From assembly GCF_001592435.1 (NCBI RefSeq), contig NZ_CP014750.1:1736001-1800000 (forward strand): a DNA stretch of 64,000 nt, given 5' to 3'. Below, piece by piece: positions 7,753-16,747 of the stretch. Position 1 is the first letter of the stretch. The number at the start of each line of letters is the position of its first letter. The DNA is from Thermococcus peptonophilus (GTDB lineage: Archaea; Methanobacteriota_B; Thermococci; Thermococcales; Thermococcaceae). A program made the position numbers and the translations under genes. The notes under the pieces are model-generated. The model was not told the origin of the DNA, searched no databases, and worked only from the letters and a program-made list of their open reading frames with translations.

Positions 7753-8250
7753 ATGGCCCACAAGAAGATTTTCCTCGACTATAAGCGCTGCATTGGCTGT
7801 AAGGCCTGTGAAGTTGCCTGTGAAATGACCCACGGCGAGGCCAGGATAAAGGTCTTCGAGTTCCCTGACCTCTTCACAGTTCCCTTCAACTGCCGCCACT
7901 GTGAGAAGGCCCCCTGTCTGAACGTCTGTCCGACCGGAGCCCTCTTCAGGGACGAGGACGGTGCAGTTGCCTTCGACCCGCTCAAGTGTATCGGCTGTCT
8001 CATGTGTGCCGTTGCCTGTCCGTTTGGAGTTCCAAAGCTCGACGAGGAGAACAAGATCATGGACAAGTGCGACCTCTGTGCCGACAGGAGGGCGGAGGGC
8101 CTCCTTCCAGCTTGTGTGTCAGCCTGTCCAACTGAGGCCCTTAAGTACGGCGAGATAGATGAGATACTCTGGGAGAGGGAAGGAAAGGTCGTGGCCAACC
8201 TCAAGAGCGCAGCCGAGAAGGGGGAGGGTGAGCCGGCCCTCCTCCTCTGA
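7753..8250 (+). CDS. Four-cluster ferredoxin-like electron transfer subunit (HycB/FdhB type)
   Basis: This 165-residue protein has four CxxCxxCxxxC-type groups (CIGCKACEVAC, CRHCEKAPCLNVC, CIGCLMCAVAC, CDLCADRR then CVSACP), typical of the beta subunits that pass electrons from molybdopterin enzymes through four 4Fe-4S centres. ATG 7753 is preceded by GAGGTG and lies 10 bases after the catalytic subunit, so the two are translationally close. It should link that subunit to the hydrogenase module downstream, as HycB does in formate hydrogenlyase. Confidence 0.93.
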   Translation: MAHKKIFLDYKRCIGCKACEVACEMTHGEARIKVFEFPDLFTVPFNCRHCEKAPCLNVCPTGALFRDEDGAVAFDPLKCIGCLMCAVACPFGVPKLDEENKIMDKCDLCADRRAEGLLPACVSACPTEALKYGEIDEILWEREGKVVANLKSAAEKGEGEPALLL

Positions 8251-8270
8251 CCATTATTTTTTTGCAGGAA

Positions 8271-8287
8271 AACCAAAGGTTGAAAAC
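8271..8287. promoter_or_regulatory. Extended SurR-type site inside the oxidoreductase/hydrogenase operon
   Basis: AAC-CAAAG-GTT-GAA-AAC is an exact match, in reverse orientation, to GTTn3AACn5GTT. It lies in the only sizeable gap of the operon (8251-8303), after a weak T-rich TATA candidate (TTATTTTTTT) and directly before the GGGGTGAT ribosome binding site of the first membrane subunit. It may give the hydrogenase half its own sulfur-responsive control. Confidence 0.6.
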
Positions 8288-8303
8288 CAAGGGGTGATGG
8301 AAG

Positions 8304-9719
8304 GTGATAGAACTGTTCCTGGCATCGGCGCTCCTGCCCTTCATCCTCGTGCTGGCTTGGAAGACGGAGGGTAAATCAGCGGACACCTTTGCTTCAGTTA
8401 TCCTGGGACTCTCATTCCTCATAAACGCGGCTGGAACTTACGAGTTCTTTGCTGGTGATACCAGCAAGGTTTATCATGCCGCCTACGTCTCCGCCGGAAA
8501 CCTCGGCGAGGTCTTTGGCGCAACGGCCGACGTCGCTTCAGTTCTCATGGGATTCTTCTCAATACTAATAGCGTTCCTTCTGGCGGTTTACTCGGCCCAG
8601 TACTTCAGCCAGAAAAACAGGGCCTTCCCGATGGGTTCAGGAAAGGGCAGGTTCTACGGGCTCCTCGGCCTTCTTACCGGCGCAACTATGGTGTTCATCT
8701 ACGCAACGAACCTCGTCCAGTTCGCAGTTGCCCTCGAGATAATGGCGATAGCGATCCTTTACCTAGTGAACTTCTACGGAAACGCCAAGACGGACGCCCT
8801 CAAGGCCTTCCTCGTCCTGAACCTTGGCGTCCTCCTCATCCTCGGGGCCGTTGCAGTGCTCGGCGGCGGACAGGAGCTCGATAAAATGACCGCGAACAAC
8901 ACGGCATTACTTCTCGTCATGTTCGCCTCCTTTGCCATGAGTTCGCAGCTGCTCTTCTACTCCTGGCTTCCAGATTCAACTGCCTCACCAGTTCCAGCAA
9001 GTGCCTACGTTCACTCCGCCTCGATAGTCCCGCTCGGAAGCTTCATGCTCTTCAGGGTCATACAGTACATGAAGCCCGACGACTCGACCTTCTGGGTTCT
9101 TGGAGGGCTAACCGTTGCACTGATATTCCTGATGATGATATACTACCCGCTCCAGCGCGACGCCAAAAAGCTCGTTGCCTACTCGACCATAGCCCAGACC
9201 GGAGTTTCGTACATAACCCTCGCCTATGCACTCCTCGGGCACACCGTTGGACTGCAGATAGCGCTCTACCAGGTGGTCAACCACGCGGTGGTTAAGGCCC
9301 TCGCATTCGCCTCAGTCGGCGGCCTCGCCTACTCCCTCGGTACGACTAACATGAAACTCATAAGGGGAATGAGAAAAGCCGTTCCTTGGACGAGCATCTC
9401 CTGGTTTGCGGGATTCTTAGGGCTGGCTGGCGTTATGCCTCTCGGCCTCTTCTTCAGTAAGGCATTCACGATCATGAGCACCAGGCACGCCAAGGGAATC
9501 GCTTCATGGCTCTTTCCGGCAACCATTCTCTTCGATGCAGCGATATTCCTTGTGGTTGTCCTGCTGTGGTTCAGGGAGAGCTTTTTCGGAGAACCAAGCG
9601 ACGAAGCTGAGAAGGAACCGGGTCTCATGGTCGCAGTAATGATAGTGCTGATACTCATAGGCATCGTGGCGCCGTGGGTTACGCTTGACATAGTTCAGAA
9701 GATAGCCTTCATGGGGTGA
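8304..9719 (+). CDS. Antiporter-like membrane subunit (NuoN/HyfF type)
   Basis: A 471-residue integral membrane protein with about 14 hydrophobic segments. It has the proton-channel signatures of NuoL/M/N proteins, including a Lys/His-rich middle (YSWLPDSTASPVPASAYVHS; LVAYSTIAQTGVSYI; VNHAVVKALAF). GTG 8304 is the start, with GGGGTGAT six bases before it. Together with the next gene it would form the ion-pumping arm of a group 4 membrane hydrogenase. Confidence 0.9.
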   Translation: MIELFLASALLPFILVLAWKTEGKSADTFASVILGLSFLINAAGTYEFFAGDTSKVYHAAYVSAGNLGEVFGATADVASVLMGFFSILIAFLLAVYSAQYFSQKNRAFPMGSGKGRFYGLLGLLTGATMVFIYATNLVQFAVALEIMAIAILYLVNFYGNAKTDALKAFLVLNLGVLLILGAVAVLGGGQELDKMTANNTALLLVMFASFAMSSQLLFYSWLPDSTASPVPASAYVHSASIVPLGSFMLFRVIQYMKPDDSTFWVLGGLTVALIFLMMIYYPLQRDAKKLVAYSTIAQTGVSYITLAYALLGHTVGLQIALYQVVNHAVVKALAFASVGGLAYSLGTTNMKLIRGMRKAVPWTSISWFAGFLGLAGVMPLGLFFSKAFTIMSTRHAKGIASWLFPATILFDAAIFLVVVLLWFRESFFGEPSDEAEKEPGLMVAVMIVLILIGIVAPWVTLDIVQKIAFMG

Positions 9720-9725
9720 TGTGAG

Positions 9726-11741
9726 ATGATGCTCGAATACGCGCTCGGAGCTTTCATCCTCGGCGGCCTTATAGGGCTTATCCGCGACTATAAAGCCTCC
9801 GTAAAGGCGTCGAGCTTCATGGCGTTCCTCGGCTCACTCGTCCTGCTCTGGCAGAGCTACGATGTTTACAAGAACGGAACGGTCACCGGAGAGCTCTTCA
9901 GAATATCCATAAAGATAGACCCGCTGTCTGCGGTCTTTTTGCTCATAATCGGCATCGTCGGAACCGCGGCTTCGCTCTATGCCATAAGCTACATGGACGT
10001 CTTTGAAAACAAGGGCAAGGGATGGGTCTATGCGATAGCCTACAACACCCTCCTAGCGAGCATGGCCCTTGTTGTCACAGTTGACAGCATGGAGTACTTT
10101 GTCATGAGCTGGGAGCTCATGACCATTAGCTCATTTATACTGGTATTCTTCAGTGAGGAAGCGAGGGACACGATAGCGAGCGTGAAGTACTACATAACCA
10201 TGCACTTCCTCGACACAATACCGCTCTTCCTGGCCCTCGGTACTGCTTACTCCCTTGTTGGAAACTTTGAAGAGCTGACGTTCGAGACCATCTCACAAGC
10301 CCTTGCAACGGCCCCGGAGCACACCAGAATTGTTATGTACGCTCTCCTCACAATTGCCTTCATGACGAAGGCCGGGATAGTTCCCTTCCACTTCTGGGTT
10401 CCAGAGGCTTACAGGGCGGCACCGAGCAGCGTCTCGGCAGTTATGGCCGGCATAATGGAGAAGGTTGCACTCTACGGCCTGATAGCCCTCGTCTGGCGCA
10501 TGATAGGTGCCAACACCGCTCTGGGCCTCTTCGTCGCTGTAATAGGCGCTATAACCCTCACAGTTGGTACTCTCTACGCCCTCAGGGAGACCAACGCGAA
10601 GAGGCTTTTAGCCTACCACAGCATCGGTCAGATGGGCTACATCTGGCTTGGGGTTGGCATCGGCATGGCCCTCATCCCGAAGGGAGGGGCACTTGCAGCT
10701 GTCGGTGCGCTTGGAGCCTTCGCTGGCGTATTCCACGCCCTCAACCACGCCATATTCAAGAGCTCGCTCTTCCTCTCAGCTGGAGCGGTTGAGTATAGAA
10801 CCGGAACGGTTGACCTCGACGTCCTCGGGGGCCTCGGAAAGTACATGAAGTGGACTGCTTTAGCTGCTCTCTTCGCCTCGCTGGCAATAAGCGGCGTTCC
10901 ACCATTCAACGGTTTCATAAGCAAGTGGCTCATCTACGTTGCGGGCTACTACTCCCAGAGCTACATCCTCGCCCTTGGAGCTGTCCTGGCGGCCTTCATA
11001 AGTGCCGCAACGCTCGCCTCTTTCGTCAAGTTCTACGGCTCCCAGTTCGGCGGCGAGATGGGGCGCTACAAGAACGTTAGGGAAGTTCCGGGGGTAATGG
11101 TCGTCGGCCAGTGGATACTCGCGGCTCTGACCCTGATAATAGGCATCGTTCCAGGTACAGTCTCGGACATGCTCAACGAGGGAATAAAAGCGGGTTTCAC
11201 GATGGGAGCACCCATAGAGGATGGCCTCTATAGGATCGGCTTCCAGTCGGTGCTCTTCAGCCCGGTGCTCTTCGTCATTGTCCTCGGTGTTCTGGCCTTT
11301 GGACTCTACCTGACGTTCAAGCCCGAGTACGGCAAGGAGGCCAAGCCATGGGACTGCGGTTCAACGCAGATAGACGAAGACGAGTACAGAGTGAACGCCG
11401 AAGGGCTCTATCTCTGGTACGAGGAGAAAATAGGCTCGTTCTACCGCTTCGGCGACTGGTTCTACCGCGTGGGTGAGGAGGCGATCCACTACATCGTCAG
11501 GGGCTACCTCTGGATGGCGAGCTACTTCACCAAGATCGTTGACACGCCGTACACCAAGGTCGAAACCCTCGACGACCTCAGGGAGCGCGAGATAATGTAC
11601 ATTGATGAAGAAATATTTAGACCTCTCGTCAGGTTCCTCAGGATAGCTAGGGACGTAGTTCCGGGAATAAGGCTTGGAACCTTCGTCGTCATAGCACTGA
11701 TAGTCGTAGGGGCGATAATAGGAATACTTGTCGCACTGTGA
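9726..11741 (+). CDS. Antiporter-like membrane subunit (NuoL/HyfB/HycC type)
   Basis: A 671-residue membrane protein, long like E. coli HyfB. It has the NuoL core (ELMTISSFILVFF, MTKAGIVPFHFWVPEAYRAAPSSVSA, LLAYHSIGQMGY, NHAIFKSSLFLSAGAV) and a long C-terminal amphipathic region ending in a last membrane helix, which in this family runs along the membrane arm. It starts six bases after the previous gene. Two antiporter-like subunits but no MnhB/C/E/F/G or NuoK-like gene make this complex closer to Hyf than to the Mbh or Mfh-Mnh enzymes of Thermococcus. Confidence 0.92.
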   Translation: MMLEYALGAFILGGLIGLIRDYKASVKASSFMAFLGSLVLLWQSYDVYKNGTVTGELFRISIKIDPLSAVFLLIIGIVGTAASLYAISYMDVFENKGKGWVYAIAYNTLLASMALVVTVDSMEYFVMSWELMTISSFILVFFSEEARDTIASVKYYITMHFLDTIPLFLALGTAYSLVGNFEELTFETISQALATAPEHTRIVMYALLTIAFMTKAGIVPFHFWVPEAYRAAPSSVSAVMAGIMEKVALYGLIALVWRMIGANTALGLFVAVIGAITLTVGTLYALRETNAKRLLAYHSIGQMGYIWLGVGIGMALIPKGGALAAVGALGAFAGVFHALNHAIFKSSLFLSAGAVEYRTGTVDLDVLGGLGKYMKWTALAALFASLAISGVPPFNGFISKWLIYVAGYYSQSYILALGAVLAAFISAATLASFVKFYGSQFGGEMGRYKNVREVPGVMVVGQWILAALTLIIGIVPGTVSDMLNEGIKAGFTMGAPIEDGLYRIGFQSVLFSPVLFVIVLGVLAFGLYLTFKPEYGKEAKPWDCGSTQIDEDEYRVNAEGLYLWYEEKIGSFYRFGDWFYRVGEEAIHYIVRGYLWMASYFTKIVDTPYTKVETLDDLREREIMYIDEEIFRPLVRFLRIARDVVPGIRLGTFVVIALIVVGAIIGILVAL

Positions 11742-11751
11742 GGTGATGAAA

Positions 11752-12672
11752 ATGGAGTTCGACGTAACGAGACTCGTGTTTGCCGCCATCGGAATCCTCA
11801 TAATATTCATCCTGCCACCTTACCTCGACGGTATAGCGAGGAGGGTCAAAGCAAGGCTCCAGTACAGGCGCGGACCGCCGCTGGCCCAGACCTGGTACGA
11901 CCTCCTGAAGCTCTTCAACCTCCCATCGGTCAAGCCAACAAGCAGTAAGCTCTTCACATGGGCTCCCTACCTGGCACTCGCATCAGCGATAACCGCCGCC
12001 CTGCTCCTGCCCTACGGCAACGTCGTCCCAGTGGACTTCGGCTTCAACCTGGTGGTGTTCTTTTATGTGATACTGATGGTCAGCGTCTTCCTCATCCTCG
12101 GTGGTCTCACCGTCCAGAACGCCTTCAGCCACATAGGTTCGGCGAGGGAGATGAAGATAGTCCTCACAGTTGAGCCGCTGATAGCCATCCTCTACGGAGT
12201 AATGGCCTACAACGCCGGCTCACTCAACATCGCTGACATCATAGCGAACCTTCACCTCACACCGTCGCTCATACTGACCTACATCCTTCTCGCTTACGCC
12301 CTCTACGTCGAGAGCGGCTTCGTTCCCTTCGACGTGGCAGAGGCCGAGCAGGAAGTCATCGGCGGACCACTTGGGGAATACAGCGGCAGGCTCCTCGGAG
12401 TGTTCTACTACGCAATCCACATCAAGCGCTTCGCCCTGCTGTGGTTCTTCGTCAGCGTCCTCGTCATGCCATGGGTTGGACCGATAAACACAGCAGTCAA
12501 GGCCGCAGAAGTGCTCGCGCTCCAGTTCCTGCTGACGGTGTCGTTCTACCCGATAATAGCGGCGATAGAGGCCACCAACGCAAGGCTTAGGATAGACCAC
12601 GTAGTTAAGATGAACACGAGGATGTTCTTTGCCGGAATTATAATCCTTGCTATGGCTTTCATGGGGTGGTGA
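11752..12672 (+). CDS. Hydrogenase membrane subunit (NuoH/HycD type)
   Basis: This 306-residue protein with about eight membrane segments has the NuoH signatures RVKARLQYRRGPP near the N-terminus and ESGFVPFDVAEAEQEVIGG in the middle, the loop that contacts the peripheral arm and quinone-like cavity. ATG 11752 follows GAGGTGA by five bases and is placed 10 bases after the NuoL-like gene. It anchors the hydrogenase module to the ion-translocating arm. Confidence 0.93.
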   Translation: MEFDVTRLVFAAIGILIIFILPPYLDGIARRVKARLQYRRGPPLAQTWYDLLKLFNLPSVKPTSSKLFTWAPYLALASAITAALLLPYGNVVPVDFGFNLVVFFYVILMVSVFLILGGLTVQNAFSHIGSAREMKIVLTVEPLIAILYGVMAYNAGSLNIADIIANLHLTPSLILTYILLAYALYVESGFVPFDVAEAEQEVIGGPLGEYSGRLLGVFYYAIHIKRFALLWFFVSVLVMPWVGPINTAVKAAEVLALQFLLTVSFYPIIAAIEATNARLRIDHVVKMNTRMFFAGIIILAMAFMGW

Positions 12673-12674
12673 AT

Positions 12675-14474
12675 ATGGTGACGACCAAGGATTTGGAAGC
12701 TAACTTTGAATTCGAATGCAAGGCATGTGAAAACGGCCGTTGCGCGAAGGCCGACGTTGAGAAGATACTATCCGAGAGGGAGGGCCTCAAAGACTTCTAT
12801 GAGGCCTTCAAGGACCACATAAAAGAGTGCAAGAGGATGAGCTACGGCCAGTACATGTTCACAATCGACCGCGAAGTCCTGCCTGAAGCGGTGCTCTGGT
12901 GGCACAACCACCCGAAGTTCAAGGAGACCCACCTCTCAACGGCCGTTGGAACCGACGAGAGGCCGCTCAACGGCCACTTCGTCTACATGCCCTTCCTCAA
13001 CGTCCAGGTTGAGCCATTCAACATGGACAAGAACTACTGGGTCTTCCTCAGGGCATACATGCCCGCCGACGACCCGAGCTTCCCGAGCGTCGCAGCCAAG
13101 CTCCCAGCCGCGCTGTGGATAGAGAGGGAAGTAAAAGACCTCCTTGGATTCAACCCAGTCGGCCATCCCGACCCGAGGAGGCTCATCCTTCCGGAGGACT
13201 GGCCTGAAGGCGTTTACCCGCTCAGGAAGGACATGGACTACAGGCACTCCCCGATGACCGAACCAAAGGTTGAGTTCAAGGAGAAGCCTGAAGGAACGAC
13301 CCTCGTCCCGATGGGTCCGGTTCATGCCGGAATTGAAGAGCCGGCCCACTTCAGGCTCTTCGTCAAGGGTGAGGAGATCGTCGACGTTGACTACCGCGGA
13401 TTCTACTCCCACAGGGGAATAGAGAAGACCGGCGAGGGCAGGCTGACCTACAACCAGGTGCTCTTCCTGGCGGAGAGGATCTGCGGTATCTGTGGCTACC
13501 AGCACTCGGTCAGCTACGCTATGGCCGTCGAGAGGCTTGCTGACGTTGAAATACCGGACAGGGCCCGCTACATCAGAACCCTGCTCCTCGAGCTGGAGAG
13601 GATTCACAACCACCTTCTCTGGGTAGGTATAGCGGCGCACCTCGTTGGTTTCGACACCGGCTTCATGCACGCCTGGCGCATCCGTGAGCCGGTCATGTGG
13701 CTGGTGGAGAGACTAACGGGCAACAGAAAGCAGTACGGTATGAACATCGTCGGCGGCGTCAGGAGGGATCTCCTCGACTACCGCAAAGAGGAAGTCCTCA
13801 AGGTTGTGAAGCAGATACGCGAGGAGACCAAGAAGTTCCTCGATGTAGCACTCAACACCAACACCTTCATCAAGCGTGCAGAGGGCGTCGGAATACTGCC
13901 CTACAAGGTTGCCAAGGCCTACTCCGTCCTCGGACCGACTGCAAGGGCCAGCGGAAGGAAGATCGACGTTAGGAAGGACCAGGCTGTAAAGACCGCCACA
14001 GCCTACAACGAGGTTGACTTCAAGGTTCCGGTGTACAAGGAGGGCGACGTTCTCGCCAGAGTTCTTGTGAGGATGGACGAGCTCTTCGAGAGCATCTGGA
14101 TAGTCGAACAGCTCATCGACCAGATGCCCGGTGGAGATATCTTCACACCGATAGGAAGCCTGCCCGAGTATGAGGAAGCCCTCGGATTCACCGAGGCCCA
14201 CCGCGGTGAGGTCGTCCACTACGTCATGACCGGCGAGAAGAACAAGGTCTACCGCTGGAAGGTCAGGGCACCGACTTACAACAACCTGCCGGCAGTTCCG
14301 GAGATGCTCAAAGGCTACCATGTTGCCGATGCACCGCTCATCATAGCGAGCATTGACCCGTGCTATTCCTGTACGGAAAGGGTCCAGTTCGTGGACGTCA
14401 ACACAGGTAGGGTGAAGGTTCTGACCGAGGCCGAGTTCAACGAGCTCTCTATCAAGTACAAGGGGGTGTTCTGA
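12675..14474 (+). CDS. [NiFe] hydrogenase large subunit, fused NuoC-NuoD type (HycE-like)
   Basis: A 599-residue fusion of an N-terminal NuoC-like domain (to about residue 190) with the catalytic large subunit, as in HycE/HyfG. Nickel is held by the L1 motif RICGICGYQHS (Cys270, Cys273) and the L2 motif DPCYSC (Cys563, Cys566). A 33-residue tail follows the last Cys and should be clipped, probably after DPCYSCTER, by the HycI-type protease encoded at 17306-17779. ATG 12675 begins just after the previous stop and has GGGGTGGTGA upstream. All metal ligands are present, so the enzyme should be a working hydrogenase. Confidence 0.95.
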   Translation: MVTTKDLEANFEFECKACENGRCAKADVEKILSEREGLKDFYEAFKDHIKECKRMSYGQYMFTIDREVLPEAVLWWHNHPKFKETHLSTAVGTDERPLNGHFVYMPFLNVQVEPFNMDKNYWVFLRAYMPADDPSFPSVAAKLPAALWIEREVKDLLGFNPVGHPDPRRLILPEDWPEGVYPLRKDMDYRHSPMTEPKVEFKEKPEGTTLVPMGPVHAGIEEPAHFRLFVKGEEIVDVDYRGFYSHRGIEKTGEGRLTYNQVLFLAERICGICGYQHSVSYAMAVERLADVEIPDRARYIRTLLLELERIHNHLLWVGIAAHLVGFDTGFMHAWRIREPVMWLVERLTGNRKQYGMNIVGGVRRDLLDYRKEEVLKVVKQIREETKKFLDVALNTNTFIKRAEGVGILPYKVAKAYSVLGPTARASGRKIDVRKDQAVKTATAYNEVDFKVPVYKEGDVLARVLVRMDELFESIWIVEQLIDQMPGGDIFTPIGSLPEYEEALGFTEAHRGEVVHYVMTGEKNKVYRWKVRAPTYNNLPAVPEMLKGYHVADAPLIIASIDPCYSCTERVQFVDVNTGRVKVLTEAEFNELSIKYKGVF

Positions 14475-15106
14475 TGGCCGAGAGCGCCCCGTACAGCGAG
14501 AGACTGAAGAAGTGGGACCGCTTCGAGGCCGAGAAGTTCGAAAAGAAGGCCCCCGTCACCACCCCCTATCCTTTTATTGACATCGAGAAGCCGCCGGAAT
14601 TCCGCGGAATTCCGCACATCAACCCCGAAAAGTGCATTGGCTGTGGAGCCTGCGTTAACGCCTGTCCGCCCGATGCCCTCATAATGGAGTGGGACAAGGA
14701 GCATGGAGTGAAGAGGCTCACCTACAACGCCGCCCGCTGTATCCGCTGTGCCCGCTGTATCGAGGTCTGTCCGACGGGTGCCATGGAGCCGACGACTCGG
14801 TTTGAGGTCGCGACTGACAACAAGGAAGACCTCGTCGAGGTGGTTGAGCATAAGTTAGCGTACTGCGAAGAGTGCGGCGAATACCTTGACTTCACCGAGA
14901 GGCAGATAGAGTACGTCAGGAACATCCTGCCGAAGGACGTCTTCGATATGTACGCCCTTGAGGACAGGATAAAGCTGACGCAGGAGGAGAAGATGAGGAG
15001 AACAGTCGTCAAGCTCAGGGAAACAGAGGGCAACGTCTATCCCGCTTTCATGCTCGTGGAGAGAACATCCGAAAAGACCCCCAAGTCGGAAGGGGGTGAG
15101 GAGTGA
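14474..15106 (+). CDS. 8Fe ferredoxin-like hydrogenase subunit (HycF/HyfH type)
   Basis: This 210-residue protein has two CxxCxxCxxxCP groups (CIGCGACVNACP and CIRCARCIEVCP) for two 4Fe-4S clusters. A further CEEC pair near residue 134 may bind zinc or iron. Its ATG overlaps the stop of the large subunit (TGATG), so translation is coupled. It bridges the four-cluster ferredoxin subunit and the NuoB-like subunit. Confidence 0.93.
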   Translation: MAESAPYSERLKKWDRFEAEKFEKKAPVTTPYPFIDIEKPPEFRGIPHINPEKCIGCGACVNACPPDALIMEWDKEHGVKRLTYNAARCIRCARCIEVCPTGAMEPTTRFEVATDNKEDLVEVVEHKLAYCEECGEYLDFTERQIEYVRNILPKDVFDMYALEDRIKLTQEEKMRRTVVKLRETEGNVYPAFMLVERTSEKTPKSEGGEE

Positions 15107-15945
15107 TGGGGAAGCAGAAGCTCAAGTCCGTTTGGGTCTATCACGTTGATGCCGGCTCCTGTAACGGCTGTGATATTGAAGTTCTCGATGTCCTGAGCCC
15201 ATACTACGACCTTGAGAGGCTGGGTGTCAAGGTTGTTCCGAATCCAAGGCACGCGGATGCTCTGTTCATAACTGGCCCGCTGACAAGGCAGACGAGGATA
15301 GCTCTCAAGAAGGCCTACGAAGCGATGCCGCCCAAGCCGAGGATCGTCGTTGCCATCGGAACCTGTGCTTCAAGCGGTGGTATCTTCTACAACAGCTATG
15401 CTCTCTACAACACTTCACCACAGAGGGGACGCGACAGGCTCAGGAGCGGCGGACCTGAGATGATAGTGCCGATAGACATGTACATTCCAGGCTGTCCGCC
15501 TTCACCTGAGGAGATCCTCTACGGGGTAGCCCAGCTCCTCGGTATCAAGGAGAAGAAGATGAAAGGCGAATACTGGATAGCCCTACCACCTGAGGCAGAA
15601 CCATCAAAAGAGAACGAGATAAAGTTCAAAATACCTGAGAGACCGATACCGCTCCGCTACTGGCTGACGCTGAGGGAAGAGCTCAGGAGGGTCGTCGGCT
15701 ACTACGACCGCGACGCAGTCCTCGAGGACTTCATGAAGCTGGTTGACAGGGCATACAAGGAAGCCCCAGACAACCCGAAGGAGAAGCTCCACGACCTCAT
15801 AACCGGCTACGCCCTGAGGGAGAAGGACTCAAGGGTAAACGTGGCAATGCGCTTCCTTGAAAACGAGTTCTGGCGCTTGGTTGACGAGTACCGCGAGTGG
15901 GGAGAGAGCCTGAAGAGGAAGTACTCGGTAACCGCGGGTGTCTAA
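15106..15945 (+). CDS. Hydrogenase small subunit (NuoB/HycG type)
   Basis: A 279-residue protein with the proximal-cluster ligands of group 4 hydrogenases: GSCNGCDIEVLDVLSP, then GTCASSGG and PGCPPSPEEI. The ATG at 15106 overlaps the upstream stop by one base and has GGGGGTGAGG before it. The C-terminal 100 residues are a family extension rich in charged residues. It is the direct electron donor to the NiFe site. Confidence 0.94.
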   Translation: MGKQKLKSVWVYHVDAGSCNGCDIEVLDVLSPYYDLERLGVKVVPNPRHADALFITGPLTRQTRIALKKAYEAMPPKPRIVVAIGTCASSGGIFYNSYALYNTSPQRGRDRLRSGGPEMIVPIDMYIPGCPPSPEEILYGVAQLLGIKEKKMKGEYWIALPPEAEPSKENEIKFKIPERPIPLRYWLTLREELRRVVGYYDRDAVLEDFMKLVDRAYKEAPDNPKEKLHDLITGYALREKDSRVNVAMRFLENEFWRLVDEYREWGESLKRKYSVTAGV

Positions 15946-15946
15946 A

Positions 15947-16264
15947 GTGCCGTGGAAGCTCTACCGCTTCAAGTACGAGGACTACCCGGAGTACTCCGCC
16001 AGGATAACAGGGCACTACGCAGGAGATCTGCTCATCATAGAGGAAGAGGGAGAACTCAGCGAGGAGGCAGTGAGACTCATAAAAGAAGCTCTTGGTATCA
16101 ACGAAAACGCCAGGAAGTTCGACATCGAGGTCAGGGACATCATGAAGATTCCGGTGGAGGATTTGCCAGACAAGGACAGGAAGACCCTCCTCGAAGCGGC
16201 GAGCAAGCTCGACTCGGAGAGCAAGCTCCACGTTGAGTACCGCTACCAGCCGAGCTTCGATTAG
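15947..16264 (+). CDS. Small conserved protein at the end of the hydrogenase operon
   Basis: I do not recognise this 105-residue soluble protein. It begins MPWKLYRFKYEDYPEY and is strongly acidic, with no Cys motif and no membrane segment. GTG 15947 has GCGGGTG upstream; GTG 15938 in the same frame is an alternative that overlaps the NuoB-like gene. Its position and near-zero spacing suggest an accessory or assembly subunit of this hydrogenase. Confidence 0.8.
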   Translation: MPWKLYRFKYEDYPEYSARITGHYAGDLLIIEEEGELSEEAVRLIKEALGINENARKFDIEVRDIMKIPVEDLPDKDRKTLLEAASKLDSESKLHVEYRYQPSFD

Positions 16265-16309
16265 CTTTATATTTCCCTACCTTCCAAAATCTCTTTTGGG
16301 GGTGGAATC

Positions 16310-16747
16310 GTGGGAATAAAGGAGGCAAAAGAGGAGCTTGTGAAGCTCATAAGGGACTTTTACGGGGACAACTTGCTCTCGATAATCTTCTACGGGAGAC
16401 ACCTTAAAGACCCGGACTTTCCCGAGATAGACGTGGTAGTGATAATCGACAGGCCCTACGACCCAGTCAAACTGAACAGAATCGCTGACTTCGTCGAGAA
16501 CATCAGGGATCCAATAGAGGAGAAGTACGGCTACCACGTCTCCTTCGAGCTATACACGAGAGAGGAAGCTGAAAACTTCCACTCCGGCTACCTCGACGTT
16601 GTCGTCAACTACGAGGTGGCCTACGACAGGGAGGACTACTTCCAGAACCTTATGAAGGAGATGCTAGATCCGAAGAAGGCCATGGACTACGTGAAGTACA
16701 TCAGCACGATCGAGTATATTCCCGTGGACAGGGAGGAGAAGGAATGA
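16310..16747 (+). CDS. Nucleotidyltransferase-like protein upstream of mobA
   Basis: A 145-residue protein whose segment [23 protein letters not shown] resembles, loosely, the G-x-DxD part of minimal nucleotidyltransferases. The Ser of the usual GS motif is not present, so activity is uncertain. GTG 16310 has GGGGGTGG at a good distance. A TATA-like GCTTTATATT (16263-16272) suggests that it starts a separate transcript with mobA, whose start overlaps its stop. Confidence 0.65.
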   Translation: MGIKEAKEELVKLIRDFYGDNLLSIIFYGRHLKDPDFPEIDVVVIIDRPYDPVKLNRIADFVENIRDPIEEKYGYHVSFELYTREEAENFHSGYLDVVVNYEVAYDREDYFQNLMKEMLDPKKAMDYVKYISTIEYIPVDREEKE

